Origin: Croceicoccus gelatinilyticus
GTDB taxonomy: Bacteria > Pseudomonadota > Alphaproteobacteria > Sphingomonadales > Sphingomonadaceae
Direction: 5' to 3'
Assembly (NCBI RefSeq): GCF_018398395.1
Contig: NZ_JAHCBF010000006.1
Coordinates: 1 to 64,000, forward strand
DNA: 64,000 nt
Positions 51,542-62,437 of this stretch are shown piece after piece (positions within the stretch are counted from its first letter, which is position 1; every line of letters begins with the position of its first letter). The notes under the pieces are model-generated. The model was not told the origin of the DNA. It did no database searches and was given only the letters and a program-made list of their open reading frames with translations. The translations under genes were made by a program, and so were the position numbers.

Positions 51542-52723
51542 ATGATGGGCAAAATGGAAGTTCCTTCGGAAACTGGAATCAGGATGGATCGCAACTTGCC
51601 TTCGGGCATCTACATCGTCGCGCAGGAACGTCATGCGTCCGCGCTGGAGACGCAGTTCGGTAGCGAGGTGCATGTCGTCACGCTCGACGCCGGGGCGGCG
51701 CTTCCCGACGAGGTCATGTCCCGTCCGATCGTACTGGTGCTGGAAGTCGATCCGACTTCACAGGCATCGCTGGCCCGTGTTGCTGCCGTTCGTGAAAAGC
51801 GTCCGGGCCTGCCGCTTATCGTGGCGCTGGAACAGGCTGATCTTGCTCTTACCCGTACCCTGATCCGTCAGGGCGTGACAGATGTGGCGACCCTGCCTTT
51901 CGATGCAGAGGAACTGACCGCGCAGCTTCTCGATGCTTCGGCCAGCGTTGCGCCGACCGGCAAGACCTCGCTCGCGCCGATGGTGTCGATGGTCCGTGCA
52001 GCGGGCGGTGTCGGGGCGACCACGCTCATCACGCACCTTGCGGCATCGCTTACCGATTGCCGGGGCGAGCACATGGACGTGTGCGTTATCGATCTCGACC
52101 TGCAGTTCGGGCAAGTTTCCAACTATCTCGGCCTGACGCCGATCACGACCGTGCTCGACCTGCTCGAAGCGTCGGAGCGTCTCGATACCGATCTGGTCCG
52201 CGATGCCGCTCTCGCCGCGCCGCAGGGTTTCTGGGTTATTGGCGCGCCTTCGGTGATCGCGCCGCTTGAGGATGTCGACGTCGATCGCCTGCTCAAGATG
52301 CTGACGATCGCGCGGCAGACGTTTGATTTCGTTCTGCTGGACCTTCCGGCGAACTGGACGAACTGGACGCTGTCGGCCGCGCTTGCGTGCAACGAGAACC
52401 TGCTGGTCACCGACCAGTCGATCACCGGCCTTCGCCAGACGAAGCGCGTTGTCGAACTGTTCGACGTCATGAACGTCAGCCGCGAGAACGTGCGTATTGT
52501 CGTCAACCGCGTCGGCAAGAAGCTTTTCCAGTCCATCAGCGTTGCCGAGGTCGCAGAGACGCTGAACCGCCAGGTATTCGCAACCGTCTCGCGCGATCGA
52601 GGGGATCTGCAGATGGCGCAGGACCAGGGTGTCCTCCTGTCGGACAACAATCGCAAGGCCGCGTTCGTCAAGGACGTCGACCGGCTTGCGGATGAAATCT
52701 GCGACCGGACCATTGGGGGGTAA
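51542..52723 (+). CDS. cpaE: Pilus assembly ATPase-like CpaE/TadZ
   Basis: A 393-residue CpaE/TadZ protein that places the pilus machine at the pole. Residues about 20-130 form a receiver-like domain without a clear phosphorylation site, followed by a ParA/MinD-like domain. Its Walker A is the degenerate AAGGVGATT typical of CpaE, lacking the usual Lys. VCVIDLDLQFG and FVLLDLPANW are the other ParA motifs. The start is uncertain: 51542, 51545 or 51584. Confidence 0.92.
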   Translation: MMGKMEVPSETGIRMDRNLPSGIYIVAQERHASALETQFGSEVHVVTLDAGAALPDEVMSRPIVLVLEVDPTSQASLARVAAVREKRPGLPLIVALEQADLALTRTLIRQGVTDVATLPFDAEELTAQLLDASASVAPTGKTSLAPMVSMVRAAGGVGATTLITHLAASLTDCRGEHMDVCVIDLDLQFGQVSNYLGLTPITTVLDLLEASERLDTDLVRDAALAAPQGFWVIGAPSVIAPLEDVDVDRLLKMLTIARQTFDFVLLDLPANWTNWTLSAALACNENLLVTDQSITGLRQTKRVVELFDVMNVSRENVRIVVNRVGKKLFQSISVAEVAETLNRQVFATVSRDRGDLQMAQDQGVLLSDNNRKAAFVKDVDRLADEICDRTIGG

Positions 52724-52726
52724 TCT

Positions 52727-54099
<1,373 letters not shown>

Positions 54100-54103
<4 letters not shown>

Positions 54104-55101
54104 TAGATACACTCCTCAAGATCATCACGCTCATCGCCGTTTTCGGAACGGTGTTCCTGATCGCGCAGGTCTTCCTCGACTTCACTTTCAGCCGAACGGC
54201 GCATACCCGCGCCGTGAACAAGCGTCTGAAGATGATCCGCGAAGGCAGCTCGCGCGAGGAAATCCTGGCGCGCCTGCGCAAGGCGACGCCCAAGACAATG
54301 ACCAACCTGCCGCCTGCGCTGGCCGGGATGGTGCTGAAACTTGAGCGGACCTTGATGACGGCGGCGCTGCCGATTTCGGCCAGCCAGATGCTGTTCGTGA
54401 TGATCGGCGCATTCGTGCTGATCATGGCGCTGATCCTGCTTGCCATTGGCGGCACGGGCATCGAATTTTCAGCAGGCGTGCTGGTCTTGGCGATCGCCAT
54501 CGCTGCTTGTGCGGCGATCTTCCTGCCGTTGATGGTCATTTCCTCGATCGCGCAAAAGCGCCGTAAGAAGGTTGAAGAACAGTTCCCCGTGGCGCTCGAC
54601 GTGTTCGTGCGCGCACTGCGCGCGGGCCACCCGATTGCTTCGGCGATCGAACTGCTGACGACCGAGATGGAAGATCCCATCGGTAGCGAATTCGGCATCG
54701 TGTCCGACGAAGTCGCTTATGGCGCAGAGCTTACCGATGCCCTGACATCCATGGCCGAGCGCTGGGACCTTGAAGACATCCGTATGTTCGTGGTCTCGCT
54801 CTCCGTGCAGAACGAAACCGGCGGTAACCTGGCCGAAATTCTCGCCAACCTCTCCGACGTGATCCGTCAGCGCGCCAGCCTTTACATGAAAGTCCGCGCG
54901 CTTAGTTCGGAAGGCCGCATGACGGGCTGGATGCTTACCATCCTGCCGATCGTGGCGTTCATCGGGCTCTTCACCGTGAACCCCGAATTCTACCTCAGCG
55001 TCGCGGGTGAGGGGATGTTCATCATCGGCTTCATCTGCCTGATGGCGCTCTACGCGATTGGGTTCTTCTGGATCCGAAATCTGGTCAATCTGAAGGTCTG
55101 A
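54100..55101 (+). CDS. tadB: Flp pilus platform protein TadB
   Basis: A 333-residue type II secretion F-family protein. Hydrophobic segments near the N-terminus, about 96-150 (two), and two at the C-terminus enclose a cytoplasmic F domain (LDVFVRALRAGHPIASAIELL). It forms the inner-membrane platform with TadC under the CpaF motor. Its ATG overlaps the cpaF stop and it ends three bases before tadC. Confidence 0.95.
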
Positions 55102-55104
55102 CGC

Positions 55105-56085
55105 ATGCTTGATCTCGTCCTCCAGAACCAGGCGACCCGCATCGCAACGCTGATCGGTATCTTCATCATCGTGGTCGGCATCGCGCTGATCGTGATCAAC
55201 GTGATGAACCGCCGCGCGCAAGTTCGGGCCGGTCTTCAGCAGATCGCGACGCCGACGAATGCGGGCGGCGAACTTTCCGGGGCGACGCTTAGACACCGTG
55301 AGAACCAGAATGCCTGGGCCCGGCTTGCCGACATGGTGGAGCGGACGGGTCTCGACCTCACCGATACCAAGAGCGAGCGTCTTCGCGACAAGCTGATCTC
55401 TGCAGGCTATACGCATCCCTCGGCTCCGCGCATTTTCACGATGGCGCGTATCGGGGCGATGGCGTTCTTCCCGCTGATGTACGTGATCCTGATGTACGGC
55501 TACTCGGAAGAGCCGCCGGGCTTCTTCACGATCTACATCGGCGCCTCGCTGCTTGGCCTTCTGGGTCTCTACTTCCCCAACCTGTTCATCCAGGCCAAGG
55601 CTGATCGCCGCAAGGAAGAGATCGTCAACGGCTTTCCCGATTGTCTCGATCTCCTGCTTGTCTGTGTCGAAGCTGGTCTGGGTATCGAGGCGGCAATGGA
55701 CCGCGTTGGTCGCGAGATGGTTCATTCCCACCCGTTGGTGTCGCAGTTGCTTTCAATCGCCGTTCTTCGCCTGCGCGCAGGTGCCAGCCGTGAAGAGGCG
55801 TTCCGCCGCCTTGCCGACATGGCTCGCGTCGATGAAATCCGCTCGTTCACGACCCTGCTGATCCAGTCGGACAAGCTGGGGACGAGCATGTCTTCGACGC
55901 TGCGCGTCTATGCATCCGAAATGCGTGAAAAGCGCCGCATGCGGGCTGAGGAAAAGGCCCACCGTCTGCCGGTTCTCATTTCGATCCCACTTGTGGTATG
56001 CATGCTGCCGACAATGATCGGGGTCCTGATGCTCCCGGCATCTATCCGCGTCGTTCGGGACATCTTCCCGATGATGCAGCGCTGA
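55105..56085 (+). CDS. tadC: Flp pilus platform protein TadC
   Basis: A 326-residue F-domain membrane protein paired with TadB. Helices near 10-31, about 112-155 (two) and the C-terminal pair surround the F domain with FPDCLDLLLVCVEAGLGIEAAM and LADMARVDEIRSFTTLLIQSDKLGTS, typical for TadC. Start ATG at 55105 follows tadB closely. Confidence 0.95.
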   Translation: MLDLVLQNQATRIATLIGIFIIVVGIALIVINVMNRRAQVRAGLQQIATPTNAGGELSGATLRHRENQNAWARLADMVERTGLDLTDTKSERLRDKLISAGYTHPSAPRIFTMARIGAMAFFPLMYVILMYGYSEEPPGFFTIYIGASLLGLLGLYFPNLFIQAKADRRKEEIVNGFPDCLDLLLVCVEAGLGIEAAMDRVGREMVHSHPLVSQLLSIAVLRLRAGASREEAFRRLADMARVDEIRSFTTLLIQSDKLGTSMSSTLRVYASEMREKRRMRAEEKAHRLPVLISIPLVVCMLPTMIGVLMLPASIRVVRDIFPMMQR

Positions 56086-56114
56086 CAAGGTTCGTGGTTC
56101 CAAAGGGGGGAAAC

Positions 56115-56852
56115 ATGCGCAAGATTGCAAACGTCGCCGGCCTGGTTCTGGCTGTGGCCACTTTGGGGGGCTGCCAGTCGGTCTTCGGTTCAAACACTGC
56201 GTCGGTCGATCCGTCGACGGTGGATATGGGCGATTACTTCGAAAGCCGTCTCGCCATGGGCAAGGTGCACCTCGAAGCGAACCGGCCCACCAAGGCGATC
56301 ACTGCTTTCCGCCAGGCTTCCTACCATCCGCGCTATGCCGGTGAGGCGTTCAACGGCATGGCGATCGCCTATGACCGTATCGGCCGCCCCGACCTTGCGC
56401 AGCGTTACTTTGCGCGCGCCGTCGCTGCCGCGCCGCAGGACGATCGCTTCTCGCGCAACCTTGCCCGCCTTGAAGGGCGCGGTCCTGTGATGGCGCCAGT
56501 CTATCCTGAGCTTGAGCCTATCGAACTTGCCGTTCGCGAAGCTTCGAAGCCGCAATTGCATGGTCCCGTAACGGTCGAAACCCGCCCGGTCGATGTCGCC
56601 GGCGCAGTTACTGTCGAAAGCCGCGCCAAGACCCGCGTTGCGCGGGTCACGCAAGGGCAGGTCGCCGTTGGCAAGCAGGCCGAACCCGTCGTGCGCATGG
56701 CGCTTTCGGACGTGGATTCGCCGGTTCGCGTCGAAACCAAGCGTTCTGCCTTGCGCGTCACCCAGACGGTCCGCCGCAGCAGAATGGCTCGCAAGGCATC
56801 CTATCCGATTCGCATCGTTTTGAACGAGGCGGGTTCGGACCGGCGGAACTGA
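56115..56852 (+). CDS. tadD: TadD-like TPR lipoprotein
   Basis: A 245-residue lipoprotein. Signal with LGGCQSV (Cys near 20); tetratricopeptide-like repeats about 45-125 (YFESRLAMGKVHLEANRPTK, AFNGMAIAYDRIGRPDLAQ). The C-terminal half is repetitive and basic with VTVETRPVD and VTVESRAKT units, unlike standard TadD. The ribosome site is a six-G run at 56105-56110. It probably acts as an outer-membrane or periplasmic assembly factor. Confidence 0.85.
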   Translation: MRKIANVAGLVLAVATLGGCQSVFGSNTASVDPSTVDMGDYFESRLAMGKVHLEANRPTKAITAFRQASYHPRYAGEAFNGMAIAYDRIGRPDLAQRYFARAVAAAPQDDRFSRNLARLEGRGPVMAPVYPELEPIELAVREASKPQLHGPVTVETRPVDVAGAVTVESRAKTRVARVTQGQVAVGKQAEPVVRMALSDVDSPVRVETKRSALRVTQTVRRSRMARKASYPIRIVLNEAGSDRRN

Positions 56853-56880
56853 TCCCCCAACAATCCAGGAATAATACCGC

Positions 56881-57357
56881 GTGAATACGGCTGCTATCGC
56901 GCTCGCCGCGATCTTTACCATCTTCGCTCTTGTCGGGGCGGTTTCCGATATCCGTACGCGGCGCATTCCCAACTGGCTCAACGCGGCAATGCTGGTGGCA
57001 GGCCTCGTGCTCGTCACTGCACTGAACGGATGGCAACTGGGCCTGTCCTCGCTCGGCCACTTTGCCGGCGCGCTGGTTGTCGCGATGATCATCTTCGCGA
57101 TGAAGCTGTGGGGCGGTGGGGACGCAAAATTCTATGCGGCGAGCGCGGCGTGGTTCCCGATTTCCGAGGCGCTGGGCCTGTTCGTGTCGATCGCTCTGGC
57201 GGGGCTTGTCGTCGCGATCGTCTGGCTGATCATCTTCAAGGTGACGAAGCGCAAGATTTCGAAGGGCGACAAGGTCATGCCCTATGGCGTCGCCATCGCG
57301 GCAGGCGGCATTATCATGCAGCTATCCAATCCTGCGGTGGGACTGCTGCCGTACTGA
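56881..57357 (+). CDS. cpaA: Prepilin peptidase CpaA/TadV
   Basis: A 158-residue A24 aspartic prepilin peptidase that removes the leader of Flp pilin and pseudopilins. Five to six helices; catalytic Asp in SDIRTRRIPNW (about residue 23) and in the GGGDAKF motif. It starts at GTG 56881. No N-methylation domain, as usual for TadV. Last gene of the Tad run. Confidence 0.93.
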   Translation: MNTAAIALAAIFTIFALVGAVSDIRTRRIPNWLNAAMLVAGLVLVTALNGWQLGLSSLGHFAGALVVAMIIFAMKLWGGGDAKFYAASAAWFPISEALGLFVSIALAGLVVAIVWLIIFKVTKRKISKGDKVMPYGVAIAAGGIIMQLSNPAVGLLPY

Positions 57358-57361
57358 CCTG

Positions 57362-57772
57362 TCAGTGGAGGCTCTGGCGCAATCCGCCATCGTCTGCGAC
57401 GTAACGTTTCCGCTCCAGCAGGCCCTCGATCCGGAGTGCAAGATCCTCGGGAGAGAATGGCTTGGTCATGTAGTCGGAGGCCCCTGCGCGCAAGGCGGTG
57501 AGCACGTCGGCCTGGCTGCGACGCGAAGTCATCATGACCACGGGCACATGGCACCGCGTCGGGTGGCTCTTCAATTCGACTAGTGTGTCCATGCCCGAGC
57601 GCACCGGCATCATCCAGTCGAGCAGGATCGCGTCGGGCAGGCGTTTGCCCACGCACTGCAGCGCTTCTTCGCCATCTTCGACCACGACGACTTCGTGCCC
57701 CACGGTCGCCAGCCGGTGCCGCACCATTTCCGCCAGGATCTCGTCATCGTCTGCCACGAGGATATAGGCCAT
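57362..57772 (-). CDS. Single-domain response regulator
   Basis: A 136-residue CheY-like receiver with no output domain. The acidic pocket is in VADDDEI, the phosphorylated Asp in AILLDWMMP (about residue 51), then Thr/Ser in MMTSRR and the Lys in YMTKPF. A short tail of about 15 residues follows. Start ATG 57772 has GGAGGG about five bases upstream. No kinase is adjacent. It lies convergent with cpaA and divergent from tonB. Confidence 0.9.
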   Translation of the reverse strand: MAYILVADDDEILAEMVRHRLATVGHEVVVVEDGEEALQCVGKRLPDAILLDWMMPVRSGMDTLVELKSHPTRCHVPVVMMTSRRSQADVLTALRAGASDYMTKPFSPEDLALRIEGLLERKRYVADDGGLRQSLH

Positions 57773-57867
57773 CAATCCCTCCGTCTTGCCTCATCCATGA
57801 TAGGCAGTCGCAAGGCAAAGCGGTCGGCCCGCGGGAACGGGGCGGGGGAGGCGTTCGTTTGAGCCCC

Positions 57868-58623
57868 ATGGATCAGGCCCCGCAAGGTACATTTTCCCGC
57901 CGCGAAACCATCGCCAGCCGGGCTCGCTCTCGTATGAGCGGGCGCAAGCTGGCGACATTGATCGTGGTTGCCCTCATCCATGTCGGCGCCGTTTTCGGCC
58001 TTTTGCGCGCGTTCGACATCGACTTCGTGCCCGAGGCGGTGAAGGACACCGTGACCTCGTTCTCGATACCCTTTCAGAGCGAGCCGGAAGAACCGCCGCA
58101 AAAGGTTGAAGAGATAGAGCCCGAAGGTGCGTCAGGCGCAGAAGCGGCCGAAGCGACGCCCAAGGAAATTAGCGCACCGCCTGCGCGCATTCCGAAAAAG
58201 GAAGATCCCGTCCCGCCGGTCTCCTCAACCGGCGACGAAACCCGATCCGGCGCGGCGGAGCAGGGTGCGGGCACAGGCGGTGGCGGTCCGGGTGTCGGCA
58301 CGGGCAGCGGCGGGCAGGGGACCGGTTCTGGCGGCGTTCCCTTTGCACGCCATGCCGAGAAGATCGCCGGTGAGATCCGGGCCCGGGACTATCCGCGCAG
58401 CAGCGTGCAGGACCGCGACGGCGCCTATGTCATCGTGCATTTTACGGTAAATCCCGATGGCACGACCCGCGACTGCCGCGTCCGCCGGTCCAGCGGAAAT
58501 GCCGAAGTCGACCGCATCACGTGCCAGCTGGTGATCGAGCGTTTCCGCTATCGCCCCGCGATCGACGGTAACGGCAACCCGACGAGCGAAAAAGTCGGCT
58601 GGAAACAATGGTGGTGGCAGTAA
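57868..58623 (+). CDS. tonB: TonB family energy transducer
   Basis: A 251-residue TonB-type protein: cytoplasmic basic start, one helix (about 28-47, TLIVVALIHVGAVFGLLRAF), a Pro/Glu-rich then Gly-rich spacer (GAGTGGGGPGVGTGSGGQG) and the C-terminal domain (about 165-251) with VIVHFTVNPDGTTRDCRVRR and the two cysteines. It connects inner-membrane energy to TonB receptors; exbB and exbD are not here. ATG 57868 lacks a good ribosome site; an alternative start is Met23 (57934). Confidence 0.88.
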   Translation: MDQAPQGTFSRRETIASRARSRMSGRKLATLIVVALIHVGAVFGLLRAFDIDFVPEAVKDTVTSFSIPFQSEPEEPPQKVEEIEPEGASGAEAAEATPKEISAPPARIPKKEDPVPPVSSTGDETRSGAAEQGAGTGGGGPGVGTGSGGQGTGSGGVPFARHAEKIAGEIRARDYPRSSVQDRDGAYVIVHFTVNPDGTTRDCRVRRSSGNAEVDRITCQLVIERFRYRPAIDGNGNPTSEKVGWKQWWWQ

Positions 58624-58811
58624 ACGCCCCATTTATGCCGCAAATGCGAGATTCTTTCGCAAGCGCAAATTAACATTTCTTCAGTTGGGTTTGCTCGTGT
58701 TACGTTTCGGACGAATCGTCGTTACCGAACAGACATCTTTGCAATTGCGAAGGAACTGTCGGTGCGCTCGGGGGTTGCCTTCCGGTATGCCCCGATAACG
58801 CGAGGAAACCC

Positions 58812-61175
58812 ATGTCGGATGATCGCAGCCCGCACGAAAACAATCCTGCCGACACTGGCGGGGCGGGTGCATCAGACGTCGTATCCCTATTCCCTGGACA
58901 GGCTGCGGAACACACGCTGGGCCGCGTTGCCGTCGTCGGCACTTATGTCCCGCGCAGATGCGGCATTGCGACCTTCACCTCCGACCTCGTCGAACAACTT
59001 GGCCGCTATCATGGCGAACTGGAAGTTGACGTCCATGCGCTGGTCGATGCGAACGACCCACTGGAATACGAAGGTGTCGCCCGCGAAATCGTGCAGGACG
59101 ATGCCGAAGGCTATCGCCGCGCCGCGCAGGCCATCAACGACAGCAGGGCCGACGTCGTCTGGCTGCAGCACGAATACGGCATCTTCGGGGGCGAATGCGG
59201 AGAAATGGTCTGCGACTTCGTGGACCGCATTGCCGCCCCGATCATCCTGACGCTGCATACCGTGCTGGCCGAACCCGGTGACAAGCAGCGCGAAATTCTG
59301 GCCCACCTGCTGTCGCGCGCGGCGCAGGTCATGGTCATGTCCGAACACTCGGCAGACCTGCTCGCCCGCCTGTACGGCACGGGGCGGGAGCGTCTGACCG
59401 TCATCCCGCACGGCGCGCCCGATCGCCCCTTCGGACGGCAGGACCAGTTCAAGGCGCAACTTGGCCTGTCCGATCGCCCTGTCCTGATGACGTTCGGTCT
59501 GCTCGGCCCTGGCAAGGGTATCGAAACCGTGATCGAGGCGCTGCCTGCAATCGCCGATCACCATCCCGACGTGGTCTATCGCATCGTCGGCGCGACGCAC
59601 CCGAACCTCGTTGCCGAACATGGCGAGAGCTACCGCGAAGGCCTGAAAGACCTTGCCGCGCAGCTTGGGGTTGCCGAGCGGATCGAATGGGTGGACCGCT
59701 TTCTCGACACGCCCGAACTGCTCGATCAGCTTGAGGCGTGCGACATTTACCTGACGCCCTATCCCAACCTCCAGCAGTCGACTTCGGGTACGCTCAGTTA
59801 TGCCGTGGCACTGGGCAAGGCCGTGGTGTCGACGCCCTATATCCACGCCCGCGAACTCCTCTCCGGCGGCATGGGTCAGCTTTTCGAACCCGGCTCCTCT
59901 CGGGCGGTGGCCGAGGCCGTGAATGGCCTTCTCGACCGGCCCGAGGCGCTGGCTGCGATGCAACGCCGTGCTTATGAAAAGGGACGCGAGACGATCTGGC
60001 CCCGCTTTGCTGATGCCGCGGCCACTCTGGTTGAAAAGTGCCTCGGCGATCAGCGCCCTGTCGCCTCGCGCCTGTTCGCGGTGCCCGGCATGGGCGGCGT
60101 TACCGGCATGTGCGACGATGTCGGCATGATCCAGCATGCCATCGGCACCGTGCCCGATCGCAGCCACGGCTATTGCCTTGACGACAATGCCCGTGCGCTG
60201 ATGCTGATGAACATGACCGGCCGGATGGAAGTGCGCGAGGCGGACAAGTACGCCGCGATGTTCGCGTCCTTCGTCCAGCACGCCTTCGATCCCGCGCAGG
60301 GCAAGTTCCGCAACTTCATGGCTTACGATCGGACGTGGTCCGAAGATTGCGGTTCCGACGATTCCAACGGTCGCGCTATCTGGGCATTGGGCCACACCGC
60401 TTCTCGTGGACGGACCGAGGACTTGCGCTGGTGGGCCCGCGGCCTGTTCGACGAGGCGCTGGCAGGCTTTGCCGACATCGATTCCCCGCGCGCCGTCGCC
60501 TTTGCCATGTTGGGCGCGGTCGGCAGGCTTGAGGGCGAAAGGGACCATGCAGGCGCCATTGCCCTGCTGCAGCGGGGCGGGACCATGCTCCATAGCCTGC
60601 TGGAAGAATCGCGCCGTCCCGACTGGGCCTGGTTCGAATGCGTGCTCGGCTATGACAATCCGCGCCTGTCGCAGGCCCTGATCGAAGCTGGCCGCGCACT
60701 TGACCGCCCTGAATGGCTGGCATCGGGCCTGTCCTCGCTGCGCTGGATTGCAGAGCAGCAGACTTCGGCGCAGGGCAACTTCCGCGCCGTGGGGTCGGAA
60801 AGCTTCCACCAACCGCACGAAGTGCTGCCTTTCGACCAGCAGCCGTTGGAGGCCCAGGCCGCCGTCGATGCTGCGACAACCGCCTTCCGCGCAACGCAGG
60901 ACCGTTTCTGGTACGACCACGCAACCACCGCATACCGCTGGTTCTTTGGCGACAACGATCGCAACGTCGTTCTTGCCGACCTGGCCAGCGGACGTTGCCG
61001 CGACGGGATCACCCCGCGCGGGGCGAACCGCAATTGCGGTGCGGAATCCATTTTGGCATTTCAGCTTGCCCACTACGCCGTGGTAGCGCTGGCACATGTG
61101 CAGCGAGCCGAGTCGTCCGGAGAAGTCATTGAGAACCAGCGATTACCCCGACAGCCCGCTACGCATTTCAGATGA
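58812..61175 (+). CDS. GT4 glycosyltransferase fused to a C-terminal helical domain
   Basis: A 787-residue protein. Residues about 35-420 are a GT-B glycosyltransferase family 4 module: PRRCGIATFTSDL, the HEYGIFGG loop, VIPHGAPDRPF, LLGPGKGIETVIEAL and the YPNLQQSTSGTLSYAVALG donor-site region. The remaining about 360 residues (from SRLFAVPGM on) resemble an alpha/alpha-barrel with HGYCLDDNARALML, and have no clear catalytic pair. The C-terminus overlaps the next gene. The neighbours are GH130 and GDP-mannose genes, so a mannosyltransferase building a cell-surface glycan is likely (inference). Confidence 0.85.
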   Translation: MSDDRSPHENNPADTGGAGASDVVSLFPGQAAEHTLGRVAVVGTYVPRRCGIATFTSDLVEQLGRYHGELEVDVHALVDANDPLEYEGVAREIVQDDAEGYRRAAQAINDSRADVVWLQHEYGIFGGECGEMVCDFVDRIAAPIILTLHTVLAEPGDKQREILAHLLSRAAQVMVMSEHSADLLARLYGTGRERLTVIPHGAPDRPFGRQDQFKAQLGLSDRPVLMTFGLLGPGKGIETVIEALPAIADHHPDVVYRIVGATHPNLVAEHGESYREGLKDLAAQLGVAERIEWVDRFLDTPELLDQLEACDIYLTPYPNLQQSTSGTLSYAVALGKAVVSTPYIHARELLSGGMGQLFEPGSSRAVAEAVNGLLDRPEALAAMQRRAYEKGRETIWPRFADAAATLVEKCLGDQRPVASRLFAVPGMGGVTGMCDDVGMIQHAIGTVPDRSHGYCLDDNARALMLMNMTGRMEVREADKYAAMFASFVQHAFDPAQGKFRNFMAYDRTWSEDCGSDDSNGRAIWALGHTASRGRTEDLRWWARGLFDEALAGFADIDSPRAVAFAMLGAVGRLEGERDHAGAIALLQRGGTMLHSLLEESRRPDWAWFECVLGYDNPRLSQALIEAGRALDRPEWLASGLSSLRWIAEQQTSAQGNFRAVGSESFHQPHEVLPFDQQPLEAQAAVDAATTAFRATQDRFWYDHATTAYRWFFGDNDRNVVLADLASGRCRDGITPRGANRNCGAESILAFQLAHYAVVALAHVQRAESSGEVIENQRLPRQPATHFR

Positions 61176-62433
61176 GCGGCTGTACGCAGACCCTTCGCGG
61201 GTCGTCCTTCGCCCCTTCCACCTGGGATGGCAGGCCCGAACGGCAGATGGGAACCGCGCGGCAAAGCTGATCGAGGACATCGCCGGGTTGAGCGAGGAAC
61301 AGGCGGGTATCGAATACCGCCGCGTCCAGCACGATTTCGCCGAGCGCCACTGGCAGACAGAGAACATGTTTCTCGAACGTTATGCCGAGGTCGAGGAAGT
61401 GCTCGGCCTCGATGGCTCGCGCTTTTCCGACATGCGGCGCAAGTTGATCGGCAGCTATTTCTGCCACGAATATACTTACGCCGCCGCCGCGTTGATGAAC
61501 CCGTCGATCGTGCCGCATCCCGACCAGTCGGGCATGTCAGGAGATTCCTGCCGCTTCGTCATGTCGCTGCGCGCGGTGGGTGAGGGGCACATCTCCTCGA
61601 TCGCATTTCGCGAAGGCATCCTCGAACCCGGTGGCAATTTCGAGCTATGGCCGCAGTCCACATTCGCAACGGCTGCCGACAGCGCGGTGGCTGAAGTGGC
61701 CGGCGATAACGCCGTCACCGTCTATCGCCATGCCGATTCCAGCCTTTCCAACACCGTGATTTTTCCGGTGACCGAACAGCAGGCCGGCGGGCTGGAGGAC
61801 CTGCGTCTTGTGCGCTTTGACCACGGCGACGGCGATTACGAATGGATCGGTACCTACACCGCCTATTCGGGCCGGTCGATCCGTTCCGAGCTGATGAGAA
61901 CCTGTGATTTCAAGAGCTTCACGCTCGAGGCAATTCAGGGGAAGGCGGGGCGCAATAAGGGTATGGCGCTGTTTCCTCAGAAGATCGGCGGGCAGTACGT
62001 GATGGTCGGACGGCAGGACGGGAAGAACCTGTTCCTGCTGCGATCCGACGACTTGTCGTGCTGGGACGACGAGGGCGAACTGCTGATGGGGCCGAAGTAT
62101 CCGTGGGAATTCATCCAGATCGGCAATTGCGGCAGCCCGATCCTGACCGATCATGGCTGGCTGCTGTTCACCCACGGTGTCGGCGCGATGCGCAAGTACG
62201 CGCTGGGCTGCGCTTTGCTGGACCGCGACGATCCTTCAAAGGTGCTGGCACGCAGCAAGGCGCCCGTACTGACCGCAGAGGACGACGACCGGTCGGGATA
62301 TGTGCCCAACGTGGTCTATACCTGCGGCGCGCTGAAGATGGGTGAGGATATTCTCGTGCCCTATGGCATTTCCGATAGCGCGGTTGGCTTTGCGACCTGT
62401 ACAGTCGATGAAATAATGCAGATCATGGAGTAG
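61129..62433 (+). CDS. GH130 family protein (beta-mannoside phosphorylase-like)
   Basis: A 434-residue five-bladed beta-propeller of glycoside hydrolase family 130, whose known members phosphorolyse beta-mannosides. LEDLRLVRF, GRNKGMALFPQKIGGQYVM and DRSGYVPNVVYTCGAL are family marks, the last near the end. I prefer TTG 61129, with GGAGAA six bases upstream and a family-like N-terminus (LRTSDYPDSPLRISDERLY); ATG 61096 is an alternative, and both overlap the glycosyltransferase gene. Whether it releases mannose 1-phosphate for manC is not shown by sequence. Confidence 0.86.
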   Translation: MRTSDYPDSPLRISDERLYADPSRVVLRPFHLGWQARTADGNRAAKLIEDIAGLSEEQAGIEYRRVQHDFAERHWQTENMFLERYAEVEEVLGLDGSRFSDMRRKLIGSYFCHEYTYAAAALMNPSIVPHPDQSGMSGDSCRFVMSLRAVGEGHISSIAFREGILEPGGNFELWPQSTFATAADSAVAEVAGDNAVTVYRHADSSLSNTVIFPVTEQQAGGLEDLRLVRFDHGDGDYEWIGTYTAYSGRSIRSELMRTCDFKSFTLEAIQGKAGRNKGMALFPQKIGGQYVMVGRQDGKNLFLLRSDDLSCWDDEGELLMGPKYPWEFIQIGNCGSPILTDHGWLLFTHGVGAMRKYALGCALLDRDDPSKVLARSKAPVLTAEDDDRSGYVPNVVYTCGALKMGEDILVPYGISDSAVGFATCTVDEIMQIME

Positions 62434-62437
62434 GATA

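Noticed and set aside
58887-61097. Open frame of more than 700 codons antisense to the glycosyltransferase fusion
   Set aside because: Same reason: shadow of a real gene in high-GC DNA, no family motif.
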